A program made the position numbers and the translations under genes. Source: Acidobacteriota bacterium (lineage in GTDB: Bacteria > Acidobacteriota > Terriglobia > Bryobacterales > Bryobacteraceae). Taken from it: DNA of 11,840 nt. The notes under the pieces are model-generated. The model was not told the DNA's origin and did no database searches. It saw only the letters and a program-made list of their open reading frames with translations. Location: the NCBI GenBank assembly GCA_018268875.1, contig JAFDVT010000165.1, positions 1 through 11,840 on the forward strand. Direction: 5' to 3'. This document shows, one piece after another, positions 1-6,140 of the stretch; the stretch's first letter is position 1, and every line of letters begins with the position of its first letter.

Positions 1-480
1 GCCAGGTCCGCGGTTGGCGACGCGCTCGGCGATGCGGTCGAGGTCCTCGCGGAGGATGGACCAATCTGGAGGCCAGGAGGATTCTGCGAAATCCATCTCT
101 TCGGTATCGAGGAGCAAAATTTGCTTGCCTCGCGTGACGAAGAAGCGTTTCGCGACACGGGGATGGGCGGTGGAGGACGACCAGAAGCGGTAACGGTCCA
201 CGTAGCGCTCGATGCCGCCGTCCGATTCCGACCACGAACGGCCGATCAACAAGGCGCCGAACATGCGGCCGATTTCGCGATTGAATTCGCCCGTGAAACG
301 TACGGCCGACGCTTGCAGGGCTGCTTCCATTTCCGTCTTTTTGGCCTCGCTCAACTGGCCGATCCAGTAGTATTGGAGCGTCGCGAGGGCGAGGAGCAGG
401 AACAGGAGCAGTACGCCGATGACACGTATGGTGCGGGTGGACGCGCCATACTCTACAAGGTTGTCGATCCAGCGGCTCAT
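1..480 (-). CDS. Membrane-anchored sensor protein, probably a histidine kinase N-terminus (partial, runs off left edge)
   Basis: An open minus-strand frame runs from an ATG at 480 to the window edge, giving 160 codons without a stop. The protein begins MSRWIDNLVEYG and has one strongly hydrophobic segment at about residues 18-35 (IGVLLLFLLLALATL). This is followed by QYYWIGQLSEAKKTEME and an amphipathic stretch. That layout (short cytoplasmic start, one TM, then a WIGQ-S-EA motif leading into an extracytoplasmic helix) is what I know from acidobacterial sensor histidine kinases. The catalytic half lies outside the window, so kinase identity is inference. The start lies 15 nt after the sigma-factor stop, implying co-transcription. 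No good Shine-Dalgarno precedes it. No zinc-type anti-sigma H-x3-C-x2-C motif is visible in the 160 residues. It could instead be another membrane sensor or an unusual anti-sigma factor. Confidence 0.6.
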   Translation of the reverse strand, partial: MSRWIDNLVEYGASTRTIRVIGVLLLFLLLALATLQYYWIGQLSEAKKTEMEAALQASAVRFTGEFNREIGRMFGALLIGRSWSESDGGIERYVDRYRFWSSSTAHPRVAKRFFVTRGKQILLLDTEEMDFAESSWPPDWSILREDLDRIAERVANRGPG

Positions 481-495
481 CGGTATTTCTTGCAG

Positions 496-1134
496 CTAAT
501 GGGCGCGGCGCGCGGAAAGCGGCGCAAGCCTCGTCCGAAGCGTAGTATACGCCCGCCAGAGGATCGATTTCACGGTGCTGACGTTACAGTTGAGGGCTCC
601 GGCGATCTGCACGTATTCCATGTTCTCGTACTTATGCATGAGAACGGCGGCACGTTGACGGGCGGGAAGCCCCATGACGGCGCGGCGGACTGTGCTTTGA
701 AATTCGGTTTCGGCCTCGGCGGTGAGCAGGTGGTCGGCAACGGTTCCCGCGCCGTCGGCGTACTGGCGGCGGAGGCCGCGGGTGGGCGTCGCGTCCAGGC
801 TTTCGCGGCGGTTCTCGGCGGAATGGTCGCGAATCCAGTTCAGCGCGCGGTTGTTGGCGATGCGATAGAGCCAGGTGGTGAAGCGGGCGGTGGGCTGGTA
901 GCTTTCGCGCGACATGTAGACGCGGAGGAAAACCTCCTGCGCGAGTTCTTCGGCGATGGCGCGATCCTGTACCATCCGGAACAGCCAGTGGATGAGGCGG
1001 CGGCGATGGCGTGCGGCGAGTTGTTCGAAGCATTCCTCGCGCCCGTCTTTGACGCTCATCATGAGTTGGGCGTCGATTTCTACTTCCATGCCGACTACGT
1101 AGACCGCGGTTTGGTTGGCCATTCGCACATCCAT
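496..1134 (-). CDS. ECF-type RNA polymerase sigma factor (RpoE-like)
   Basis: This is a 212-residue sigma-70 family protein with only regions 2 and 4, the extracytoplasmic-function layout. Region 2 spans about residues 28-105. It contains AEELAQEVFLRVY (61-73, the core-RNAP-binding 2.2 helix) and FTTWLYRIANNRALNWIRD (85-103, regions 2.3-2.4 for melting and -10 recognition). Region 4 spans about 145-205, with LPARQRAAVLMHKYENMEY and the helix-turn-helix QIAGALNCNVSTVKSILWRA (176-195) for -35 recognition. The linker of about 40 residues is longish. The start is uncertain: ATG at 1134 has no clear ribosome-binding site, and in-frame ATGs at residues 5, 16, 25 and 26 are alternatives. It leads an operon with the membrane sensor gene 15 nt downstream, which is where a cognate regulator would normally be found. 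No autoregulatory promoter could be identified in the 150 nt upstream. Confidence 0.93.
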   Translation of the reverse strand: MDVRMANQTAVYVVGMEVEIDAQLMMSVKDGREECFEQLAARHRRRLIHWLFRMVQDRAIAEELAQEVFLRVYMSRESYQPTARFTTWLYRIANNRALNWIRDHSAENRRESLDATPTRGLRRQYADGAGTVADHLLTAEAETEFQSTVRRAVMGLPARQRAAVLMHKYENMEYVQIAGALNCNVSTVKSILWRAYTTLRTRLAPLSARRAH

Positions 1135-1284
1135 TGATTGAAGTGTACGTTCTGATGACCGCCGAGGTCTGTATTTGCCGGTTAAAACACCGTAAAATGC
1201 GAGTAAGTTTGGCTTTACCCGCTTAACAAACTAAGCTCCTTGTTTGCAGTCCTTTGGATGTGCCAGCATGGAAGGAGAACGCAC
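1135..1284. other. Divergent intergenic region between the sigma-factor gene and the BON gene
   Basis: These 150 bases must carry promoters for both the sigma factor (leftward) and the BON protein (rightward). I see an imperfect nested dyad: GTTAA (1181-1185) and GTAAA (1192-1196) mirror TTTAC (1214-1218) and TTAAC (1223-1227). This could be an operator, but the half-sites are short and AT-rich. Possible sigma-70 elements for the BON gene (TTGGCT at 1209, TAAGCT at 1232) match the consensus only weakly, so I call no promoter. Confidence 0.35.
1272..1277 (+). promoter_or_regulatory. Ribosome-binding site deciding the BON gene start
   Basis: AAGGAG lies 7 nt before the ATG at 1285. It is the best Shine-Dalgarno sequence in the window. 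It argues against the longer reading of the same frame from a TTG at 1240, and it gives a protein that starts with a proper signal peptide. Confidence 0.8.
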
Positions 1285-1575
1285 ATGAGGAATCGCATCG
1301 CTGTTATCGCACTGATCGCCGTCTCCGCCGTCTTTGGCCAGGGCTCGAAGCCGGGGAGCGACGACGGCCGGATTGAGGATGCGGTTCGCATTCGCCTGGC
1401 GGGTAACCGCGACACGGGCGGCGCGGGGCGTATCAAAGTGGAAGTCAAGAATGGCGCCGTGGTGCTGTCGGGTCCGGTGGAATCGGAACGGCAGAAGGCG
1501 GCGGCGGAAAAGCAGGCCAAGAAGGTGAAGGGCGTGAAGTCGGTCACCAACCAGCTTGTGATTACCGAGAAGTAA
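1285..1575 (+). CDS. Small exported BON-domain protein
   Basis: The protein has 96 residues. Residues 1-19 (MRNRIAVIALIAVSAVFGQ) form a signal peptide: a basic start, a hydrophobic core, and likely cleavage near the G-Q. Residues about 27-93 form one BON domain: DGRIEDAVRIRLAG, then the strand IKVEVKNGAVVLSGPVES, a lysine/alanine-rich helix (QKAAAEKQAKKVKGV) and the closing strand KSVTNQLVI. BON domains (as in OsmY and the secretins) are thought to bind phospholipid or the envelope. A periplasmic stress or envelope role is plausible, but no specific substrate can be named. The start is fixed by AAGGAG 7 nt upstream. The stop codon lies inside the 3' end of the convergent TolB/TPR gene, with a 14-nt overlap. 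The gene is divergent from the sigma-factor gene, so control by that sigma factor is possible but not shown. Confidence 0.9.
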   Translation: MRNRIAVIALIAVSAVFGQGSKPGSDDGRIEDAVRIRLAGNRDTGGAGRIKVEVKNGAVVLSGPVESERQKAAAEKQAKKVKGVKSVTNQLVITEK

Positions 1576-3397
1576 GCCCGATCTTTTCGAGCAGCGCCTG
1601 GAAGCGAGGTTCGCCGCGCAGGCCTCGCAGGCGCCGGTCCACCTTGATGAACATCAACTGCGGTTCGGTCTTGGCAAAGGCCGCCTCCAACTCGTCGAGC
1701 GCCAGATTGTTGACGCCCACCAGCGCGTAGGCTCGCGCCCGTTCGATGGGCGACAGCCAGGTTTGGCGGCGCGCTTCGGCGATTGCCTTTTCTTTGTCCC
1801 CCAGCAACGCGTATTCGACCGGTCCCGGCGACCAGTCCGTTTCCTGGTTGAGGTTGCCGCAGGCGCGGAAGGCGGCGAGCGCTTCTTTCTTGCGCCCGGC
1901 GAAGGCCAGAGCCATGCCGCGATCCCAAACCAAGTCCTTGAAGTTCGGATAGACCTCGATCGCCTTGTCATAGTAGGCGATGGCCTTGGCTTCGTGACCC
2001 GGGGTTTGCTGGGCGACGTAGCCGGCCAGGAAGTTCGTCCAGAAGGACAACGGATCGTCCTTGGTGGCGCGGTCCATTTCCATTTCCGCTTCGTCGAGAT
2101 GGGCCAGAGGCAGCAGGTACGCGAGGACGTAAGCGACACGCGCGTCGGTGGACCCGGGGTTCAGGTCGATGGCGCGGAGCGTATGCTGGCGGGCTTCGGC
2201 GAACTTCCACTCTCCAATGGCGAGCGCGGTTCCCAAGGCCGCGTGGCCTTCGGCCGACCTGGGGTCCAGTTCGATGGCTTTCTCGGCGAGTCGGCGGCTT
2301 TCGGCAGCGGCCTCGCGCAACGGCAGGCGGCGGTAATAGCCGAGCATCGCGGTGTTCCAGGCCAACAGCGAGTACGCAGGCGAGTAGGCGGGGTCTTCGG
2401 CGATGGCTTTTCTGGCGTATTCCGAGCTTTTGGTGAGCCCGTCGAACGACATGGCGTTGCGATGGTAGCGGGCGCGCAAATAGTCGTTGTAGGCATCGAG
2501 GTTGGCGGCACGCTGTGGAATGAGCATCAGGCTCGGGTCGGCGCTCATCTGCACGCGCAGGGCGTAGACGATGGACTTGGCCAGCGCCTCCTGAATCTTG
2601 AAGACGTCCGTCGATTCCGGTTCCCAGGTTTGCGACCACATGACATTACCTCGGGCGGTGTCGACCAGTTGCGCGGTGACGCGGATGCGGTCGCCTTGTT
2701 TGCGAACCGAACCGTCCAGCACAGCGGCGGCGTTCAACTGGTCCCTTAATTCGGCGAGGTTCCCCGCTTTGCCGCGGTAGAGGTTCGCCGTGTTCCAACT
2801 GATGACGCGGAGGTTCTCGATGTGGGACAAGGCGTCGATGAGTTCGATGGTGAGTCCGTCGCTGAAGTACTGATTGTCCTGGTCGGCGCTGAGGTTCCGG
2901 AAGGGGAGGACGGCGATGGCTGGCTTTTCGGCCTTCTTCGCGCGTTGGCCGAGGTACAGCAGGCCCATCACGCCGAAGGAGACGACGGTGAGGAACAGGA
3001 AGACAACCGTGGGTCCGTTGAGGCGGATTCGCGCCGGTGGTTCGGGCGCGGCGACGGGTCCACCGGGATGGAACGCAGGCTGGTAGCCGCCTTTGGGCAG
3101 GCTGATGCGCACGGGTTCGCCGGGGTTGGCGTTGTAGAATTCGTCGAGGCGCGCGCGGAGGCGGCGGGCGTCCACGCGGACGATGGGGTCGGTGCGCGGG
3201 TCGTAGCCGGCGGCGCGCTGGAAGACCTCCACGCCAAGGACACTTTCCTTGAGCGAGGCGAGGTCACCGGCGAGGGTTTTGTCGACCAGAAAAGCGAGCA
3301 GCGGACCGATGCGGCCGGCGTCCCGAAAGCCCGGGCTCGCCAGGATCCGGTCCAGTTGGGCGCGGATTGCCCCTTCGTCTAAGTTATTCACGGGCAA
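1562..3397 (-). CDS. TolB-like domain / TPR protein with wHTH-like N-terminal module and one membrane segment
   Basis: This is a 611-residue protein with a clear modular order. Residues 1-110 form an N-terminal module with ESVLGVEVFQRAAGYDPRTD, the basic helix RVDARRLRARLDEFY and RISLPKGGYQPAF. The last two parts resemble the recognition helix and wing of OmpR-type winged helices. Residues 115-128 are a proline-rich linker. Residues about 129-150 form one TM (VVFLFLTVVSFGVMGLLYLG). Residues about 158-285 form a TolB-like/FlgO-like domain (AIAVLPFRNLSADQDNQYFS, VLDGSVRKQGDRIRVTAQL). Residues 300-545 hold TPR helices with A-I-x-L-x-P repeats. The tail FQALLEKIGL is typical of this family. I infer a CadC-like transmembrane regulator: cytoplasmic DNA binding, then an extracytoplasmic protein-interaction sensor. 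The start is TTG (3397) or GTG (3391); neither has a clear ribosome-binding site. It is divergent from the PQQ dehydrogenase. Confidence 0.85.
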   Translation of the reverse strand: MPVNNLDEGAIRAQLDRILASPGFRDAGRIGPLLAFLVDKTLAGDLASLKESVLGVEVFQRAAGYDPRTDPIVRVDARRLRARLDEFYNANPGEPVRISLPKGGYQPAFHPGGPVAAPEPPARIRLNGPTVVFLFLTVVSFGVMGLLYLGQRAKKAEKPAIAVLPFRNLSADQDNQYFSDGLTIELIDALSHIENLRVISWNTANLYRGKAGNLAELRDQLNAAAVLDGSVRKQGDRIRVTAQLVDTARGNVMWSQTWEPESTDVFKIQEALAKSIVYALRVQMSADPSLMLIPQRAANLDAYNDYLRARYHRNAMSFDGLTKSSEYARKAIAEDPAYSPAYSLLAWNTAMLGYYRRLPLREAAAESRRLAEKAIELDPRSAEGHAALGTALAIGEWKFAEARQHTLRAIDLNPGSTDARVAYVLAYLLPLAHLDEAEMEMDRATKDDPLSFWTNFLAGYVAQQTPGHEAKAIAYYDKAIEVYPNFKDLVWDRGMALAFAGRKKEALAAFRACGNLNQETDWSPGPVEYALLGDKEKAIAEARRQTWLSPIERARAYALVGVNNLALDELEAAFAKTEPQLMFIKVDRRLRGLRGEPRFQALLEKIGLTSR

Positions 3398-3445
3398 AGC
3401 GTATACCGTTAAGTTTACCCCGAATTACTCGCCATACCCCGGCAT

Positions 3446-5239
3446 TTGCGTTTCACTGGAACTATGTTTTCGATTGTGGCGCTGGCCGCTCTCACCGCCG
3501 CCGACTGGACCGCCTATGGCGGCAATCCCGAAGGTACGCGATTTTCCCCTCTCAAGCAGATCGACCGGACCAACGTCACCTCATTGCGCGAGGCCTGGAC
3601 CGTGCACCACGGCGACGTGCGGCACTTCAAGGATTTCAAGACTCCTTCGGCGTTTGAGGCCACGCCGCTGCTGGTGGACGGTACGCTGTACTTCCCTACT
3701 CCGTTCAACCGGGTGTTTGCGGTGGACCCGGCCTCCGGCAAAGTGAAGTGGATTTACGATCCCAAGACCGATCAAAAAAGCGAGGCGGGCGACGGCTTTG
3801 TGTCGCGCGGCGTGGCGTACTGGAAGGATTCCAAAACCGGCGCGGCGCGGATCCTGCTGTGCACCGTCGACGCCCGGCTGATCGCCATCGACGCGGCTAC
3901 CGGCAAAGAGCATTTTCAGGTGTCGCTGGGCAAGGATGTGGGCGCGAAGTACAACGGCGAGTATCACGTCACGTCCGCGCCGACGGTGGTGAACGACGTG
4001 GTGGTGACCGGGTCGGCGATTGACGACAACACGCGTACCAAGATGTCGTCGGGCGCCGTTCGCGGGTACGACATCCGGACGGGCAAGCTGCTGTGGCGTT
4101 GGGAACCGATTCGCAAGGATAAGAAGGCCGGAGCAGCCAATGCTTGGTCCACCTTTAGCGCGGACCCGGCTCGAGATATGGTGTTCCTGCCGACGGGTTC
4201 GCCGTCCACTGATTACTGGGGCGGCCATCGTCCCGGCGAAAACCGCTGGGCGAACTCGGTGGTGGCGCTCAAGGCGTCCACGGGCAAGTTTCTGTGGGGC
4301 TTTCAGACCACGCATCACGACCTGTGGGATTACGACCTGGCTTCGCAACCGGTGCTGATCGACTACAAGGGCACGCCCGCGGTGCTGCAAACCTCCAAGA
4401 TGGGGTTGTTGTTTGTGCTCGATCGACTGACGGGCAAGCCTCTCATTCCGGTGGAAGAGCGCAAGGTTCCGGCGTCGGACATCCGGGGCGAATGGAGCTC
4501 GCCGACGCAGCCGTTTCCGGTGGCGCCTCCACCGCTGGCAGGTATTGGGCCGTTGCCGGCTTCTTCGGACGATTGTCTGAAGGGGCTGCGCAACGAGGGA
4601 ATCTATACGCCACCCAGCCTGCAAGGCAGCGTGATGCATCCCGGCAACGTGGGAGGCAGCAACTGGGGCGGGGTCGCCTACGACAACGCGAGCGGCCTCG
4701 TGTTTGCGAGCACGAATGAGCTTGCGTTCCAGGTGCGCTTGTTCGAGCGCGCCAAGTGGGACGAGATGCGGAAGGAGTTCCCGGACGCGGAGTTCAACCG
4801 GATGCGCGGCGCGCCGCACGCCCTGATGCGCGAGGTACTCAAAACCAAGACCGGACTACCGTGTACCGCACCGCCATGGGGCGTGTTGAGCGCGGTGGAT
4901 CTCAATAAAGGCGTGATCAAATGGCGGGTCCCGCTGGGGACGACCGAGGATCTGGCGCCATCGTCGATCCCGCTGATGAAGGGTACGCCGAACTTGGGAG
5001 GTCCGATCGCGACGGCGGGAGGACTGGTGTTCATCGCGGCGGCAATGGACAACTACATTCGCGCGTTCGACGCCGAGACTGGCAAGGAGCTTTGGAAGCA
5101 CCGTCTGCCGGCGGGGGCGCAGGCGACTCCGATGACATACAGCGTGGGTGGCAAGCAGTACCTGGTGATCGCCGCGGGAGGTCACGGGAAGCTGAAGACG
5201 ACGATGGGAGATTCGCTGGTCGCGTTCGCGCTGCCTTGA
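3446..5239 (+). CDS. Periplasmic PQQ-dependent dehydrogenase (mGDH-like quinoprotein)
   Basis: The protein has 597 residues from a TTG start. A weak signal sequence (MRFTGTMFSIVALAALTAA) is followed directly by DWTAYGGNPEGTRFSPL, the usual first blade of eight-bladed quinoprotein propellers. Diagnostic motifs of the membrane glucose dehydrogenase type are TTHHDLWDYDLASQPVL (288-304), the lysine of TSKMGLLFVLDRLTG (316-330; equivalent to the active-site Lys of the E. coli enzyme), SNWGG (405-409), and GTPNLGGPIATAGGLVFIAA (513-532). It oxidises a sugar, polyol or cyclic alcohol and passes electrons to quinone; the substrate is unknown. Unlike E. coli Gcd it lacks the N-terminal five-helix membrane domain. 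It has no CxxCH heme site and no adjacent Cys-Cys pair of methanol dehydrogenases. The ATG at 3464 is an alternative start, but it would remove the only basic residue of the signal peptide. No PQQ-synthesis genes are in the window. The MNT gene follows after 14 nt. Confidence 0.9.
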   Translation: MRFTGTMFSIVALAALTAADWTAYGGNPEGTRFSPLKQIDRTNVTSLREAWTVHHGDVRHFKDFKTPSAFEATPLLVDGTLYFPTPFNRVFAVDPASGKVKWIYDPKTDQKSEAGDGFVSRGVAYWKDSKTGAARILLCTVDARLIAIDAATGKEHFQVSLGKDVGAKYNGEYHVTSAPTVVNDVVVTGSAIDDNTRTKMSSGAVRGYDIRTGKLLWRWEPIRKDKKAGAANAWSTFSADPARDMVFLPTGSPSTDYWGGHRPGENRWANSVVALKASTGKFLWGFQTTHHDLWDYDLASQPVLIDYKGTPAVLQTSKMGLLFVLDRLTGKPLIPVEERKVPASDIRGEWSSPTQPFPVAPPPLAGIGPLPASSDDCLKGLRNEGIYTPPSLQGSVMHPGNVGGSNWGGVAYDNASGLVFASTNELAFQVRLFERAKWDEMRKEFPDAEFNRMRGAPHALMREVLKTKTGLPCTAPPWGVLSAVDLNKGVIKWRVPLGTTEDLAPSSIPLMKGTPNLGGPIATAGGLVFIAAAMDNYIRAFDAETGKELWKHRLPAGAQATPMTYSVGGKQYLVIAAGGHGKLKTTMGDSLVAFALP

Positions 5240-5253
5240 GTTAGGATAGGGGC

Positions 5254-5559
5254 ATGAGCCGGGAAGAAGTTGTCGCAATTCTTCGTAGCCGCGCCGCCGA
5301 ACTGCAAGCGCAGGGCGTGTCCAGCGCTTCCCTGTTCGGGTCGATGGCGCGCGGCGAAGCGTCACCTCGCGACGTGGACATCGCGGTTCGGCTCGCCGAT
5401 AATTTTTCCGAAGGCGGCCTCGATTATTTCTGGCAAAAAGAACAATTGCGACTGCGGTTGGGCTCGCTCCTGCAGTGTCCCGTCGACATCGTCGCGGAGC
5501 CCGCCCGCAAAGTGTCGCTGCAACAGGAGATCGACCGGGACCGGGTCCTTGTCTTCTGA
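5254..5559 (+). CDS. Minimal nucleotidyltransferase (MNT) antitoxin, MntA-like
   Basis: This is a 101-residue polymerase-beta-superfamily protein. LFGSMARGEASPRDVDIAV (28-45) holds the GS-x9-DxD signature: Gly29-Ser30 binds the nucleotide, and Asp40 and Asp42 bind metal. CPVDIVAE (75-82) supplies the probable third acidic residue (Asp78). The N-terminal helix (EEVVAILRSRAAELQAQGV) and length fit the family. In studied MntA-HepT pairs the MNT protein adds AMP to a tyrosine of the HEPN toxin and so silences it. The HEPN gene directly follows, overlapping it by 11 nt, which supports that role here. The ATG at 5254 is preceded by AGGATAGGGG (5243-5252), a fair ribosome-binding site. The gene starts 14 nt after the dehydrogenase stop, so it may be read through from that gene or have a promoter inside it. 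Confidence 0.9.
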   Translation: MSREEVVAILRSRAAELQAQGVSSASLFGSMARGEASPRDVDIAVRLADNFSEGGLDYFWQKEQLRLRLGSLLQCPVDIVAEPARKVSLQQEIDRDRVLVF

Positions 5560-5902
5560 GTTCCCGTCCCGGCGGCTCCGGGACATTATCGAAAACGCCG
5601 AATTGATCGCTGAGTATACCGAGGGTATGGACTTGCAGGCGTTCGAAAACAATAGTCTGGTCCAAAACGCGGTGGAACGGTGTCTGGAACGAGTGTGCGA
5701 AGCAGTGTCCAAGCTCGGTGAAGAAGCGGCGATCCTGCTTCCTGGACAGCCCTGGAACAGAATCCGCGCCTTTGGCAATGTCTTGCGCCACGAATACGAC
5801 AGGATCGAGTCTGCGCAGTTGTGGCGTGTTCTCAAAGAGACGTTGCCTTCACTGGTTCAGGCTTGTCACGCAAGCATTCGACGCCTGGAAGAGCTGGAAT
5901 AG
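5549..5902 (+). CDS. HEPN-domain (DUF86, HepT-like) toxin with variant active-site motif
   Basis: The frame gives 117 residues from a TTG at 5549, overlapping the MNT stop by 11 nt. The frame is open further upstream, but the DUF86 homology starts at SRRLRDIIENAELIAEYTEG (7-26), so TTG is the most plausible start. A second block, NSLVQNAVERCLERVCEAVS (35-54), is the conserved long helix. The HEPN active-site region reads RIRAFGNVLRHEYDRIE (71-87). His81 and Tyr83 of the HxY element are present. However, the position that is Arg in canonical RNxxxHxY ribonuclease motifs is Gly76; Arg73 and Arg80 are nearby. HEPN toxins of this type cut RNA, and Tyr83 corresponds to the residue that MntA adenylylates. 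Its stop is only 3 nt from the stop of the convergent carboxypeptidase-regulatory-like gene. Confidence 0.88.
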   Translation: MSSEFPSRRLRDIIENAELIAEYTEGMDLQAFENNSLVQNAVERCLERVCEAVSKLGEEAAILLPGQPWNRIRAFGNVLRHEYDRIESAQLWRVLKETLPSLVQACHASIRRLEELE

Positions 5903-5905
5903 AGC

Positions 5906-6136
5906 CTACAGCGCGCTCAAGACCACATCCAGAGGCTGGCCGGTGACGATCGGCTGGGGCCTCGGCACGAAGCCCGTGCACCAGAAGACTAGCGCGCCCT
6001 CCGGGTTCTTGATCTCGAAATAGCCGTCCTTGTTCGTCTCGGCGTAGTTGAGGTCCGAACCCATGACGATCACGCCCTCAATCGGCACTCCCGTCGTCGT
6101 TCGAACCGTGCCGGAAATCGCGCGGGTGATCCCCAC
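5906..6136 (-). CDS. Tiny stand-alone carboxypeptidase-regulatory-like (CarboxypepD_reg) beta-sandwich protein
   Basis: The frame encodes about 76 residues that form one carboxypeptidase-regulatory-like unit. It has ISGTVRTTTGVPIEGVIVMG, then AETNKDGYFEIKNPEG, the N-x-D-G-x-F turn typical of these seven-stranded domains, and a closing strand PLDVVLSAL. Two cysteine-free strands flank a single WCTG. I chose the GTG at 6136 because GGTGGAG lies 9 nt upstream and the TAA of the preceding DUF5658-like gene ends 4 nt before it, which fits translational coupling. A TTG at 6175 in the same frame would add 13 residues. Neither start gives a signal peptide, which is odd because such domains usually sit on exported proteins or TonB receptors. 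It might be cytosolic, a partner of the membrane protein, or a remnant of a larger gene. The function is unknown. Confidence 0.6.
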   Translation of the reverse strand: MGITRAISGTVRTTTGVPIEGVIVMGSDLNYAETNKDGYFEIKNPEGALVFWCTGFVPRPQPIVTGQPLDVVLSAL

Positions 6137-6140
6137 CGGT

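Noticed and set aside
121..1137. Long plus-strand open frame of 338 codons
   Set aside because: It lies antisense to the sigma factor and sensor gene, both with clear family motifs. Its translation is low-complexity, Gly/Ala/Glu-rich and matches no known fold; this is typical of antisense frames in high-GC DNA.
1240..1284. Upstream extension of the BON protein from a TTG
   Set aside because: The good AAGGAG 7 nt before the ATG at 1285 and the signal peptide starting there make the shorter protein far more likely.
1763..2749. Plus-strand open frame of 328 codons
   Set aside because: It is antisense to the TPR region of the TolB/TPR protein. The minus-strand protein has repeat and domain structure and this one does not.
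3581..4819. Minus-strand open frame of 412 codons
   Set aside because: It is opposite the quinoprotein dehydrogenase. The translation is Arg/His-rich with no recognisable motif.
5270..5548. N-terminal extension of the HEPN frame to a 210-residue protein
   Set aside because: This stretch lies in the +1 frame of the MNT gene, is rich in Ser/Arg/Cys and has no homology to DUF86. The real HEPN protein begins near 5549.
4856..5791. Minus-strand open frame of 311 codons
   Set aside because: It spans the dehydrogenase end and both toxin-antitoxin genes on the other strand, is Arg-rich and has no domain signature.
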